Source: Nannocystaceae bacterium (lineage in GTDB: Bacteria > Myxococcota_A > Polyangia > Nannocystales > Nannocystaceae). From it: DNA of 38,415 bases. The stretch is from contig JAIBBS010000070.1 of NCBI GenBank assembly GCA_019694555.1, forward strand, positions 1 through 38,415, written 5' to 3'. The notes beneath the pieces are model-generated. The model worked only from the letters and a program-made list of their open reading frames with translations. It did no database searches and was not told where the DNA came from. The translations under genes were made by a program, and so were the position numbers. How positions within the stretch are numbered: the first letter of the stretch is position 1; the number at the start of each line of letters is the position of its first letter. Positions 23,823 through 33,963 of this stretch are shown one piece after another.

Positions 23823-24332
23823 GTGCCTCGCCCTGGGCGCAACCGCGAGGCCGAACGCGAGCTGCTCGAGGCGATCCGGATCTGGACCGCGCAGCAGGGC
23901 GAGCAGAACCGCGTGGTCGCGTTCGGCTACAACAACCTCGGCCTCGCGCTCGAGGCCCAGGGTCGACTCGACGAGGCCGCCGCAGCGTTCCAGCGCTCGC
24001 TCGCGATCGTCGAGCGCGTGCTGGGCCCGCGCCACCCGGTGCTGCCGCGCATCGTCGCGAACGTGGCGCGGCTGGCCCTCGCGACCGGCCACCCGCAGCA
24101 GGCCGTCGACGGCTTCCGCCGCGCGCTCGCACTGCACACCGAGCTGGTCGCGACGCAGGACCTGACCGCCGCGCGCTTGAGGGCGCGGCTGGCCCAGGCG
24201 CTCGTGGCCAACGGCGCCCGCGACGAGGCGCGCGACTTCATCGCGCAGGCGCGCACGCTGCTGCAGCGCGACCCCGGCGCCAGCGACGACGATCTCGCGC
24301 TGGTCGCCGGCGTCGAAGCCTCGCTGCAGTGA
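23823..24332 (+). pseudogene. 5'-truncated TPR protein, likely the tail of a TPR-type Ser/Thr kinase
   Basis: The frame encodes about 169 aa of tetratricopeptide repeats, for example AFGYNNLGLALEAQGRLDEA, FQRSLAIVERVLGPRHPVLP and QQAVDGFRRALALHTELV. This is the typical C-terminus of myxobacterial kinase-TPR fusions. An in-frame TAG (23817-23819) lies two codons before the first GTG, there is no ribosome site, and the N-terminal kinase and early repeats are absent. Codon bias is that of the host genome and returns abruptly here. I read it as a remnant cut off at the right border of the low-GC islet. A short functional TPR protein starting at GTG 23823 cannot be excluded. Confidence 0.6.
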
Positions 24333-24357
24333 TCGCGCAGGGTCGCCCGGTCGACAC

Positions 24358-24372
24358 CGCCGGCGCCCGGCG
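24358..24372. terminator. Short GC hairpin between convergent genes
   Basis: CGCCGG (24358-24363) and CCGGCG (24367-24372) form a perfect 6-bp stem with a 3-nt loop in the 52-bp gap between the TPR remnant and the lipoprotein gene. The size is minimal, so this is a weak candidate. Confidence 0.35.
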
Positions 24373-24384
24373 TCGCACCCTTCG

Positions 24385-24849
24385 CTAGCGACAGGTGATC
24401 TCCCCGTCGTAGCCCACGCCCTGGTCGGTCATGCCGTTGATCCGCGCCCAGTTGTCCTTGTGCGCCATGACCATCACGGTGCGATCGATGTCGCCCTTGG
24501 GGTGCTTCCACACCATGTGCGCGGTGTTGCCGTCGAGCTCGAGGCGGAAATTGCCGTCGTCGGCGACCACGAGCCCCTTGCCGGCAGCGTCGAGCTTGCA
24601 TTCGCTGGGCGTGACCTGCAGCAGCTCGTGACCCGAGGTCATCGTGAGATCGAGGATCGAACCGGTGGCCTCGGGCTTCGCCGACGCCGCCTTCGCGTCG
24701 CCGGACTTCGCGTCGGCCTTGCCGGCCTCGGCCTTGCCGGCCGCGGCCTTGCCGGCGTCGGCCTTGCCGGCCTCGGACTTGTCGCACGCGGCCAGGGCGA
24801 CCACGAGGCAGGGGATCAGGGCGAGCGGCGAGCGGCGCAGTGCGTTCAT
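24385..24849 (-). CDS. Small lipoprotein with AGKA repeats
   Basis: 154 aa from ATG 24849 with an AGGGG ribosome site. The signal MNALRRSPLALIPCLVVALA ends at the lipobox LAAC (Cys22). A 40-residue linker of pentapeptide repeats follows (AGKADAGKAAAGKAEAGKAD), encoded by 15-nt tandem repeats, which probably spans the periplasm or wall. The small C-terminal domain (about 63-154, ILDLTMTSGHELLQVTPSE to GYDGEITC) is beta-rich and unrecognised, with two cysteines (84, 153). It is divergent from the HEAT-like gene, 91 bp apart. Repeat number may vary between strains. Confidence 0.85.
   Translation of the reverse strand: MNALRRSPLALIPCLVVALAACDKSEAGKADAGKAAAGKAEAGKADAKSGDAKAASAKPEATGSILDLTMTSGHELLQVTPSECKLDAAGKGLVVADDGNFRLELDGNTAHMVWKHPKGDIDRTVMVMAHKDNWARINGMTDQGVGYDGEITCR
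24721..24780 (-). repeat. 15-nt tandem repeat, four copies in register
   Basis: Four consecutive 15-nt units of the type GCCGGCCTCGGCCTT, differing at one or two bases, lie inside the lipoprotein gene and encode the AGKAE/AGKAD/AGKAA pentapeptides. Gain or loss of a unit keeps the frame. Confidence 0.85.
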
Positions 24850-24926
24850 GCCCCTGATGACACCGCAGCGGCCCGGCGTTGCAAATCCCTCGCTGGGGGC
24901 GTTCGGGATCGCGCCAGCTGCCCTGC

Positions 24927-24932
24927 TACCCT
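24927..24932 (+). promoter_or_regulatory. -10-like element of the HEAT-like gene
   Basis: TACCCT lies 8 nt upstream of the GTG at 24941. The spacing is at the short end of the leaderless pattern seen at other genes in the window. Confidence 0.4.
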
Positions 24933-24940
24933 GCACAGGC

Positions 24941-25531
24941 GTGGCTGCCAAGAAGACCCCGTCCGCGTCCGTGACGATCGCCGGCTTCACCGTCGAGCAG
25001 TGGAAGCAACACATGGACGAGGACGAGGACTGGACCGAGCGGCTCGAGGACGCTCCCGACGCGCGGGTCGCGGAGGTCGTCGCCGCGCTCGACCACGCGG
25101 ACGCCGATGTGCGCGGGCTCGCATGCAACCTCGCCTACGCGCTCGGGGTCGAGGGCCTGCGCGGGCACGCCGAGGCGGCGGTCGAGCGGCTCGCGAACCT
25201 GTCGCGCAGCGATCCCAAGCCCAAGGTGAAGTCGCGCGCGCGCGTGGTGCACGAGACGCTCGCGGCCGACCTGCAGCGCGCTGCGATCCGCCGCGAGCTG
25301 CCGTGGCTGGGCGCGTGGGATCCCGCCGCCGTGCCGGCCGCGATCGCGGCGCTGCAGGACCCGCGCGAGGCGGTGCGCGTGCAGGTGTACCTGTGGTGGT
25401 CCAACGCGGGCACCGTGCCCGCGTCCGCGCGCGGCGACGCTGCCACCGCGCTGCGCCGCGCCGCCGAGCGCGAGACCGATGCGACCGCGCGCCACCTCGC
25501 CTCGCTCGCCGTCGCGGCGTTGGGCGGCTGA
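24941..25531 (+). CDS. HEAT-repeat-like protein
   Basis: 196 aa from GTG 24941 (VAAKKTPSASVTIAGFTVEQ...). It is cytoplasmic, acidic at first (HMDEDEDWTERLEDAPDARV), then all-helical with HEAT-like pairs: VAEVVAALDHADADVRGLAC, VPAAIAALQDPREAVRVQVY and ALRRAAERETDATARHLASL. HEAT scaffolds mediate protein contacts. The GTG is chosen because upstream in-frame codons belong to the divergent lipoprotein region and TACCCT precedes it by 8 nt. The gene is convergent with the membrane TPR protein, 8-bp gap. Confidence 0.78.
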   Translation: MAAKKTPSASVTIAGFTVEQWKQHMDEDEDWTERLEDAPDARVAEVVAALDHADADVRGLACNLAYALGVEGLRGHAEAAVERLANLSRSDPKPKVKSRARVVHETLAADLQRAAIRRELPWLGAWDPAAVPAAIAALQDPREAVRVQVYLWWSNAGTVPASARGDAATALRRAAERETDATARHLASLAVAALGG

Positions 25532-25539
25532 GCCGACGA

Positions 25540-26352
25540 TCACGGCCGCGTGCGCGCGGCGACCGGACGCGCCTTGCGTGCGCGCGCGGCCACGATCGCC
25601 AGCCGCACGACGCCGCCCAGCAGCAGCGCGCCCCCGGCCGCGAGCACGCCGATGCCCGCGCGCTGCTCGAGCTGCGCCCGCGCGATCGCGTCGCGGAAGC
25701 GCTGGTGATCGGGCTGCGACGCGGCGTCGCCATCGGTCGCTGCCGCGGCACCGAGCAGCCCCGCACCGACGGCCGCCGCGGCGAGGCCGGTGGCGAACAG
25801 CGACCAACCCGCGGCGTCGCGACGCCACGTCGGCCGCGACGACGCGGTGCGATCGGGCGCGGTGCGCTCGGGCGTGGGTTGCGTCGACGGCAACGTCGTC
25901 GGCTTCGCCGCGGGCACGGCCGGGGCCTTGATCGCGCGCACGGCCTCGCGGCACACGCCGCGCTGACGCTCCGCATTCACGCGCATGTTGGCCCACTGCT
26001 CGCGCAGCCCCGGCGCGTCGTACTCCGGGGGCGTGATCTCGGCGGCCGCGACGAAGCGCTCGTACAGCGGCAGCGCCTCGTCGCAGCGACCGCGCAGCCG
26101 CTCGGCCTGCGCCCAGCTGTAGAGGATCGCGGGCGCACCGTGCTCGTCGTAGGCCAGCGCGTACTCCTGCGCCGCCTCTTCGTGGAGGCCACGGGCGGCG
26201 TAGTCATCGGCGAGATCCCAGTGCGACGGCGACGCGGCCGGCGTCGCCGCCTCGGTCACCTCGGTCGCGGGGGCCGGCGCAGCCAGCTGCGTGAGCAGCT
26301 GCGACGCGGCCAGCCACGTGCACAGCGAGTCGCAGAGCAGGCGCGCGGGCAT
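25540..26352 (-). CDS. TPR-like membrane protein paired with the kinase
   Basis: 270 aa from ATG 26352. The N-terminus (MPARLLCDSLCTWLAASQLL) is a probable signal or anchor. Residues about 45-130 are helical repeats of TPR type (WDLADDYAARGLHEEAAQEY, AILYSWAQAERLRGRCDEAL). A Thr/Pro linker follows (about 140-170), then two membrane helices (about 180-205 and 233-256). The gene starts 12 nt after the kinase stop, so both are made from one mRNA. Proteins of this design commonly follow Ser/Thr kinases in these bacteria. A role as sensor, scaffold or substrate of the kinase is inferred from position. Confidence 0.82.
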   Translation of the reverse strand: MPARLLCDSLCTWLAASQLLTQLAAPAPATEVTEAATPAASPSHWDLADDYAARGLHEEAAQEYALAYDEHGAPAILYSWAQAERLRGRCDEALPLYERFVAAAEITPPEYDAPGLREQWANMRVNAERQRGVCREAVRAIKAPAVPAAKPTTLPSTQPTPERTAPDRTASSRPTWRRDAAGWSLFATGLAAAAVGAGLLGAAAATDGDAASQPDHQRFRDAIARAQLEQRAGIGVLAAGGALLLGGVVRLAIVAARARKARPVAARTRP

Positions 26353-26364
26353 CGTGGAGCTCGC

Positions 26365-27987
<1,623 letters not shown>

Positions 27988-28321
27988 GATCTGCGCGCAC
28001 GCTCGATGGCGCGCCAGCGGTCGATCTTGCCCGATCCGCCGCGGCCCCGGCGTCGATCGCCGCCAAACCCGGCGCGAGCGGCCCGAAACCGGCCCTGCGC
28101 CGTGCGAGCACCGTCGCCCGCGACACCGAGCGACGGCCCAGCGAACCGTGGACACGCGCGCCCCTGCACGAGCCCACGCGCGCGACGACGAGCTTGCGCC
28201 GGGCGATCCCTTGCGCGCTTCGCCCGGAGCTGTCACAGTCACCGCGTTGGTGTGTTCGATCGCGCGGGGCTTGGCCCGCACGACTTGGGTTTGAACTCAG
28301 ATAGATCGACGGAGTGCTTCG
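27988..28321. other. Divergent intergenic region, kinase / DUF2330
   Basis: These 334 nt hold no convincing gene: frames across them are Arg/Pro/Ala-rich without the local codon bias. The right end (28270-28320) is AT-richer, with TTGAACTCAGATAGATCG before a GGAG ribosome site (28311-28314), and probably carries the DUF2330 promoter. I could not fix -35/-10 boxes with confidence. No hairpin or repeat stands out. Confidence 0.5.
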
Positions 28322-30076
28322 ATGAACCGTGCATGGCTCCTCTCGCTCGCTTGCATCGCGACGGCGGCGGCTCTTTCCATCCCGCAGCGGGCCGAGGCCT
28401 GTGGCGGGACCTTCTGCGACACCGGCCCCAACGCGATGCCGGTGCCGCAGACCGGCGAGAACATCCTGTTCGTGCTCGGTGACGGCTACACCGAAGCGCA
28501 CATCCAGATCCAGTACGACCCGACCACCACCGCCGCGAAGTTCGCGTGGGTCGTGCCGCTGCTCGCGGTGCCGGAGTTCTCGGTCGGCTCGCAGACGCTG
28601 TTCGACAACACGCTGGCCGCGACGGTGCCGGCGTACGGCTTCAACTACAACTTCGACTCCTGCGGCTTGGACGACAGCGGCGGCTTCGTGACCGGGGCCG
28701 GCGGGGATGGTGGCGGGAGCACCGGCGGGGAGGACAGCGCCGGGGAGACCGACAGCGGCGGCCCCTCGGTGGTCTTCCAACAGACCGTCGGCGCGTTCGA
28801 GATCACGGTGCTGCAGGGCGGCACCGCCGAGGAGGTCATGACCTGGCTCGGCGACAACGGCTACCAGCAGGACCCCGCGGCGGAGCCGATCCTCGGCGAG
28901 TACCTGGCCGAGAACTACATGTTCGCGGCGTTCAAGCTCACCAACGACGCCGACATCGGCGAGATCCACCCCATCACGCTGCGCTTCACCAACGACGAGG
29001 CCTGCGTACCGCTGCGGCTGACGCGGATCGCCGCGCAAGACGACATGGAGGTGCGCACGTTCTTCCTCGCGCCCTCGCGCGTGGTGCCGCAGAACTACAA
29101 GCACGTCCTGGTCAACCCGCTCAAGCTCGACTGGCCCGGCTACGCCTCCAACTACAAGGACATCATCACCCAGGCGGTGGATGCCTTCGGCGCGGACGGC
29201 AAGGCCTTCGTCACCGAGTACGCCGGCACCAGCAGCATCGTGTCGCCATCGGGGGTGTTCAGCGAGACGTGGAACGCCGCGGCCTTCAACGGCCTCCCGG
29301 CGGTGAACGTGATCGACTCGCTGAGTACGCAGGGACTGGTCTACTGCGACGGCTTCAACGGCTGCACCTTCTTGCACCCGCTGCTCGAGGGCCTGCTCGC
29401 GTCGTACCTGCCGGTGCCCGACGGCCTCACGCCGGAGGAGTTCTACGACTGCCTGAGCTGCTACGAGGGCATGATCGATCAGAATGCGTGGGGCGACGGC
29501 TCCGGCTTCGCGACCGCGATGAACGAGCGCATCGTCGTCCCCGGCGAGCACGCGGCGCAGCTGCTGCAGGAGTTTCCCACGCTCACGCGCATGTACACGA
29601 CGATCTCGCCGGCCGAGATGACCGAGGATCCGTTCTTCTGGGCCAACCCCGACCTGCCGGAGGTGAACCTCACCAACTCGGTCGCGACGCGCCGCGTGCT
29701 GTGCAACGGCGACGCGGTGTGGACGCTGCCGGACGGACGCGAGGTCTACGTCGCCGGTGACGGCCCGTGGCCGGACTTCGGCGACGCGATGCCGTACGAG
29801 GAGGAGGTCGCGCAGACGCCGGAACAGGGCGCGCCGATCCTGCTGGTCGACAATCGCGCGACCATCAAGACGCAGCTCGAGACCTACAACTGCGACCTCG
29901 GCTGGCCCTTCGACAAGTGCGGCGGCAGCGACGACGCCGTCGGTGCCGAGGGCGGCAGCGGTCAGGACCCGCCGGGCTACGACCAGGGCTGCGGCTGCAA
30001 CGGCACCGGCTCCTCTCCGGTCGCGGTGTTGATCGGGCTGTGCGTGTGGCCGCTGCTCCGCCGCCGCCGCCGCTGA
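28322..30076 (+). CDS. DUF2330 exported protein with MYXO-CTERM-like tail (copy 1)
   Basis: 584 aa with GGAG 7 nt upstream of ATG 28322. The signal peptide ends near RAEA, and the mature protein begins CGGTFCDTGPNAMPVPQTGE, the DUF2330 signature. A Gly/Ser/Asp-rich insert lies at about 118-150. A conserved body follows (FEITVLQGGTAEEVMTWLGD, RVVPQNYKHVLVNPLKLDWP, TRMYTTISPAEMTEDPFFWA). The C-terminus has GCGCNGTG, a short hydrophobic segment and five Arg, the pattern of MYXO-CTERM sorting tails. In that system the Cys region is processed and the protein ends up at the cell surface. The biochemical role of DUF2330 is not known. The next gene is a close paralogue. Confidence 0.9.
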   Translation: MNRAWLLSLACIATAAALSIPQRAEACGGTFCDTGPNAMPVPQTGENILFVLGDGYTEAHIQIQYDPTTTAAKFAWVVPLLAVPEFSVGSQTLFDNTLAATVPAYGFNYNFDSCGLDDSGGFVTGAGGDGGGSTGGEDSAGETDSGGPSVVFQQTVGAFEITVLQGGTAEEVMTWLGDNGYQQDPAAEPILGEYLAENYMFAAFKLTNDADIGEIHPITLRFTNDEACVPLRLTRIAAQDDMEVRTFFLAPSRVVPQNYKHVLVNPLKLDWPGYASNYKDIITQAVDAFGADGKAFVTEYAGTSSIVSPSGVFSETWNAAAFNGLPAVNVIDSLSTQGLVYCDGFNGCTFLHPLLEGLLASYLPVPDGLTPEEFYDCLSCYEGMIDQNAWGDGSGFATAMNERIVVPGEHAAQLLQEFPTLTRMYTTISPAEMTEDPFFWANPDLPEVNLTNSVATRRVLCNGDAVWTLPDGREVYVAGDGPWPDFGDAMPYEEEVAQTPEQGAPILLVDNRATIKTQLETYNCDLGWPFDKCGGSDDAVGAEGGSGQDPPGYDQGCGCNGTGSSPVAVLIGLCVWPLLRRRRR

Positions 30077-30111
30077 CACGTTCGTGCGCCCGGCCGCTCG
30101 CGCGTCGCGCA

Positions 30112-30133
30112 GCCGCTGCGTTTGTGCAGCGGC
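30112..30133 (+). terminator. Hairpin between the DUF2330 paralogues
   Basis: GCCGCTGC (30112-30119) and GCAGCGGC (30126-30133) form a perfect 8-bp stem around GTTTGT, 35 nt after the first stop and 36 nt before the second ATG. It may terminate or attenuate read-through into copy 2. Confidence 0.55.
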
Positions 30134-30169
30134 ACGCGCATCGAGCACCCTGAAACTCTGGAGTGCCCC

Positions 30170-31993
30170 ATGACCCGCCGTTCGCTTCGATTGTGGTTGT
30201 TGCCTTCGTTGCTCGTCCTCACCGCGCAGTGGATCCCGCGCGAGGCCGAGGCCTGCGGCGGCACCTTCTGCGATACCGGCCCCAACGCGATGCCGGTGCC
30301 GCAGACCGGCGAGAACATCCTGTTCGTGCTCGGTGACGGCTACACCGAGGCGCACATCCAGATCCAGTACGACTCGACCACCACCGCGGAGAAGTTCGCG
30401 TGGGTCGTGCCGATGCTGGCGGTCCCGGAGTTCTCGGTCGGCTCGCAGGCGTTGTTCGCCAATGCCCTGACCGCGACGGTGCCGGCCTACGGCTTCAACT
30501 ACAACTTCGACGATTGCGGCGGCGGCGGCAGCGGTGGTGATGGTGGCGATGGGTTGACCTCCGCCGGCGGCAGCACCGGCGGCGAGGGCGGCGACACCGG
30601 CGGCGGTCCGGAGGTCGTGCTGCAGCAGACCGTCGGCGCGTTCGAGATCACCGTGCTGCAAGGCGGCACCGCCGAGGAGGTCATGACCTGGCTCGGCGCC
30701 AACGGCTACGAGCAGGACCCCAACGCCGAGCCGATCCTCGCGGAGTACCTGGCCGAGAACTACATGTTCGCGGCGTTCAAGCTGACCAACGACGCCGACA
30801 TCGGCGAGATCCATCCGGTCACGCTCACGTTCACCAACGACGAGGCCTGCGTGCCGCTGCGGCTGACGCGGATCGCGGCGCAAGACGACATGGAGGTGCG
30901 GACCTTCTTCCTCGCGTCGTCGCGCGTGGTGCCGCAGAACTACAAGCACGTGCTGGTCAATCCGCTCAAGCTCGACTGGCCCGGCTACGCCTCCAACTAC
31001 AAGGAAGTCATCACGCTGGCCGTGGATGCCTTCGGCGCCGACGGCAAGGCCTTCGTCACCGAGTACGCCGGCAGCAGCACGGTCGTGTCGCAGTTCGGCA
31101 TCTTCGACCCCTCGTGGGACGCCAGCGCGTTCGTGGGCCTCGCCGCCGTCGACGTGGTCGACACGCTCGCGTCGCAGGGCCTGTACGTCTGCGACGAGTT
31201 CTCGGGCACCTGCAGCTTCACGCACGCGCTGCTCGACGGGCTGCTCGCGCACTGGCTGCCGGTGCCCGACGGCGTGACCGCGGAGGCGTTCTACGACTGT
31301 CTGAGCTGCTACGAAGGCCTCATCGACCAAGCCCAGTGGGGCGATGGTTCGGGCTTCGCCGCCGACATGCAGTCGCGCATCGTGGATCCCGGCGCGCACG
31401 CGGTCGAGGTGCTGCAGGGCTTCCCCACGCTGACGCGCATGTACACCACGATCTCGCCGGCCGAGATGACCGAGGATCCGTTCTTCTGGGCCAACCCCGA
31501 TCTCGAGGACGTCGATCTCACGTCGTCGATCGCGACCCGTCGCGTGCTCTGCAACGGCGACGCGGTGTGGACGCTGCCGGGCGGCCGCGAGGTCTACGTG
31601 CCCGACGACGGCGCGTGGCCGGACTTCGGCGACGAGATGCCCTACGAAGAGGACGTCGCGCAGACGCCTGAGAACGGCGCACCGATCGCGATCGTCGACA
31701 ACACCGCGATCATCGACACGCAGCTGGGCACGTGGAACTGCGACCACGGCTGGCCCGCGAACGAGTGCGGCGCGGGCACCACCGGCGCCGACACCTCCGG
31801 CGGCTCGGCCAGCGACGGCTCGGCCAGCGGCGGCACCGAGGGCACCGACGGCAGCAGCGGCGGCTCCCCGGGCGCGACCGACAGCGCCGGCTACGACGGC
31901 TGCGGCTGCAACAGCGACTCGCGTCTGCCCGCGAGCGCGGCGTTCGGCCTGGTGATCGCGGCGCTGGTGCGGCCGCGGCGACGCCGTCGCTGA
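30170..31993 (+). CDS. DUF2330 exported protein with MYXO-CTERM-like tail (copy 2)
   Basis: 607 aa from ATG 30170, with GGAG 6 nt upstream. It is strongly similar to the preceding protein along the whole body (identical CGGTFCDTGPNAMPVPQTGE, same VLQGGTAEEVMTWLG and TRMYTTISPAEMTEDPFFWA blocks). It differs in the signal peptide, the Gly-rich insert (about 118-150) and a longer Ser/Gly/Thr stalk before the tail. The C-terminal sorting region is GCGCNSDS, a hydrophobic stretch and RPRRRRR. Tandem duplication explains the pair. The extra stalk could place the domain farther from the membrane. A strong hairpin follows the stop. Confidence 0.9.
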   Translation: MTRRSLRLWLLPSLLVLTAQWIPREAEACGGTFCDTGPNAMPVPQTGENILFVLGDGYTEAHIQIQYDSTTTAEKFAWVVPMLAVPEFSVGSQALFANALTATVPAYGFNYNFDDCGGGGSGGDGGDGLTSAGGSTGGEGGDTGGGPEVVLQQTVGAFEITVLQGGTAEEVMTWLGANGYEQDPNAEPILAEYLAENYMFAAFKLTNDADIGEIHPVTLTFTNDEACVPLRLTRIAAQDDMEVRTFFLASSRVVPQNYKHVLVNPLKLDWPGYASNYKEVITLAVDAFGADGKAFVTEYAGSSTVVSQFGIFDPSWDASAFVGLAAVDVVDTLASQGLYVCDEFSGTCSFTHALLDGLLAHWLPVPDGVTAEAFYDCLSCYEGLIDQAQWGDGSGFAADMQSRIVDPGAHAVEVLQGFPTLTRMYTTISPAEMTEDPFFWANPDLEDVDLTSSIATRRVLCNGDAVWTLPGGREVYVPDDGAWPDFGDEMPYEEDVAQTPENGAPIAIVDNTAIIDTQLGTWNCDHGWPANECGAGTTGADTSGGSASDGSASGGTEGTDGSSGGSPGATDSAGYDGCGCNSDSRLPASAAFGLVIAALVRPRRRRR

Positions 31994-31996
31994 GAC

Positions 31997-32039
31997 CGCG
32001 GGTGCGCGCACCGGCCGGACTTGCACGCGCGCACCCGCG
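31997..32039 (+). terminator. Strong hairpin terminator after DUF2330 copy 2
   Basis: A perfect 13-bp stem (31997-32009 with 32027-32039; GCGGGTGCGCGC against GCGCGCACCCGC) surrounds a 17-nt loop that contains the small palindrome CCGGCCGG. It begins 3 nt after the stop. Confidence 0.65.
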
Positions 32040-32056
32040 CGGGCGAAGATTCGTGC

Positions 32057-33556
32057 ATGACCTGCGCGCGCATTGGCTTGCATCTCGACGGTGGGCGGAG
32101 GCGAGGCGGCGGCGCTGCGGTGAAGACCGTGGCGCTGTGGCTGTCGCTGACGAGCAGCGGCTGCTTCGACCCCACCAAGAACGATCAAGCCGAGGGCACC
32201 GGCGGCAGCAGCGGCGAGGGCGGCAGCTCGATGGGCGACGCCAGCGGCAGCGTCGAGACCACGGCCACGACCGCGAGCACGGCGACCACGGCGAGCACGA
32301 CGATGTCGACCTCCGCGACCACGAGTGCGACGGAATCGGCCGACGCGAGCGCGACCGCGACCGACACCGTGGCAGACAGCGGCAGCAGCGAGGGCAGTGT
32401 GCCGACCTGCGGCGACGGCAACGTCGACGACGGTGAGGAGTGCGACGACGCCGACGACATCGACGGCAACGGCTGCAACAACGACTGCCACGTCTCGGGT
32501 CAGGTGGTCTGGTGCGTCATCGACGGTGACTTCGACGAGGACAACGGCGCCGGCATCTCCGCGGACAACCTCGGCAACGTCTACGCCACCGGCACGCTGT
32601 TCCGGCAGGGCATCGACGAGGACGTGTACATCGGCTCGTGGACACCCGACGGCACCGAGCGCTTCCGCAACCTCTACGATCTCTCCGAGGGTGGCTACGA
32701 GCGCGGCAACGATCTGGTGTACTACGGCAGCGCGGACGATCTGTTCGTGACCGTGGCGCAGGACGGCTTCGCCCGGCTGGTGCGCGTGAGCACCGACGGC
32801 ATGCTCGAGAACGACGGCGCGCAGTCCGTCACCGGCGCCACCTTCCTCGAGGCCCACGCCATCACGGTGGCGCCCAACGGCTTGTACTGGGCCGGCTTCG
32901 GCAGCATCAACGGCACCAGTGAGTTCGTGGTCCGGCGTCTGAGCATGTTCATCGCCGAGCAGTGGACCGTGCACGCCAGCCAGGGCCCCGGCAACGCACC
33001 GTTTTACGTGGGCCTGGTCGCCGATCCGCTCGACGACGTCTACCTGGTGGGCGTGAGCGGGCCGCAGGGCTTCATCCACCACCGCTCGTCGGTCGACGGT
33101 GCGCTGCTCGACAACGCGACCGGGCTGCCGCAGCTGACCGCGATCGCAGTCGCAGGCAACGGCGAGCTGGTCGTGGTCGGGCCCTCGTTCGTCAACGGCC
33201 AGGGCGACAACCTCACGGTCACGCGCCGCAGTGCCGACGGCAACGACGAGATCTGGTCGGTGGATTTCAACGGCGCCGCGAACCTCGACGATCGCGCCGA
33301 CGGCGTGGCCGTCGACGGCGACGATCGCATCGTCGTCGCGGGCTCACTGGCCGACTCGGACACCAGCGCGCAGGCCTTCGTCGCGCGCCTCGACGGCGAT
33401 GGCGCGGTGCTGTGGCAGAGTGCGTTCTCCGACGAGGCCGGCTACTACGACGTCAACGATCTCGTCGTCGACGGCACCGGTGCACCCAGCGTGGTCGGCA
33501 GCTTCTTCGGCCAGAGCGGCGACGGACAGATCTTCGTCTGTCACTTGACGCCCTGA
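32057..33556 (+). CDS. Lipoprotein with DUF4215 Cys-rich repeat and propeller-like domain
   Basis: About 499 aa. The lipobox TSSGC follows VKTVALWLSL. ATG 32057 gives an Arg-containing n-region, while GTG 32120 is a shorter alternative start. A long Ser/Thr/Ala linker (about 40-110) leads to one DUF4215 motif, CGDGNVDDGEECDDADDIDG followed by NGCNNDC. The remainder has repeated blades of about 45-50 residues (GISADNLGNVYATGTLF, AITVAPNGLYWAGFG, GLVADPLDDVYLVGVSG, AIAVAGNGELVVVG, GVAVDGDDRIVVAGSL, DLVVDGTGAPSVVGSF). These indicate a beta-propeller of about six or seven blades. It is probably surface-exposed and binding. Its 3' end overlaps the minus-strand gene by 16 bp. Confidence 0.87.
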   Translation: MTCARIGLHLDGGRRRGGGAAVKTVALWLSLTSSGCFDPTKNDQAEGTGGSSGEGGSSMGDASGSVETTATTASTATTASTTMSTSATTSATESADASATATDTVADSGSSEGSVPTCGDGNVDDGEECDDADDIDGNGCNNDCHVSGQVVWCVIDGDFDEDNGAGISADNLGNVYATGTLFRQGIDEDVYIGSWTPDGTERFRNLYDLSEGGYERGNDLVYYGSADDLFVTVAQDGFARLVRVSTDGMLENDGAQSVTGATFLEAHAITVAPNGLYWAGFGSINGTSEFVVRRLSMFIAEQWTVHASQGPGNAPFYVGLVADPLDDVYLVGVSGPQGFIHHRSSVDGALLDNATGLPQLTAIAVAGNGELVVVGPSFVNGQGDNLTVTRRSADGNDEIWSVDFNGAANLDDRADGVAVDGDDRIVVAGSLADSDTSAQAFVARLDGDGAVLWQSAFSDEAGYYDVNDLVVDGTGAPSVVGSFFGQSGDGQIFVCHLTP

Positions 33557-33963
33557 GGCGGTGGCGACGACGGCGGCTCGGCGGGCGGTGCGGGCACGCG
33601 CGTCGGCGGGATCGGATCACCCGGTCGCGGCCGGCGCTGCTTGCCCTTCCAGTCGTACAGCGGCGCCTCGCGGGGCGGCGCGTCGGGATCGGCGACGCTG
33701 TGCTCGTACAGCGGGCACTGCGCCCACGAGACCGTCACGATCGCGAACGCGATGCCGCCGAGCAGCAGCATGCGACCCCAGCTCATCAGCAGCGGCTTGA
33801 GCTCGCGCGCGTTCTTCCACGTGCCCTGATCGGCCTCGGCCTCGAGCCGCGCGAGAAAACGATCGTGGGCACCATCGACGTCCGCGGCCTGCTTGGCCAG
33901 CGCCGCGCGGGCGCGGGCGAGCAACACGTCGCGGTCGCTCGTGCTGGGCTCGGGCGACATCAC
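33541..33963 (-). CDS. Single-pass membrane partner of the ECF sigma factor (putative anti-sigma)
   Basis: 140 aa from GTG 33963 (ATG 33960 is next in frame). It overlaps the sigma-factor stop in a GTGA arrangement, so the two are translationally coupled. A charged helical cytoplasmic part (about 1-55) precedes one membrane helix (about 62-80, MLLLGGIAFAIVTVSWA). A short Pro-rich exterior follows (CPLYEHSVADPDAPPREAPL, ending PPSSPPPQGVK). The helical N-terminus plus one membrane pass in an operon with a sigma factor is the usual anti-sigma design. The HxxxCxxC zinc motif of ZAS anti-sigmas is absent. The assignment is therefore from context. Confidence 0.75.
   Translation of the reverse strand: MMSPEPSTSDRDVLLARARAALAKQAADVDGAHDRFLARLEAEADQGTWKNARELKPLLMSWGRMLLLGGIAFAIVTVSWAQCPLYEHSVADPDAPPREAPLYDWKGKQRRPRPGDPIPPTRVPAPPAEPPSSPPPQGVK

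Noticed and set aside
24721..24780. CRISPR-like regular repeats
   Set aside because: Units are 15 nt, contiguous without spacers and in frame with a lipoprotein linker, so they are coding tandem repeats.
28270..28290. Possible sigma-54 promoter (TTGGCCC...CTTGGG) upstream of DUF2330 copy 1
   Set aside because: The -12 element lacks the TTGC core and the spacing is not convincing.
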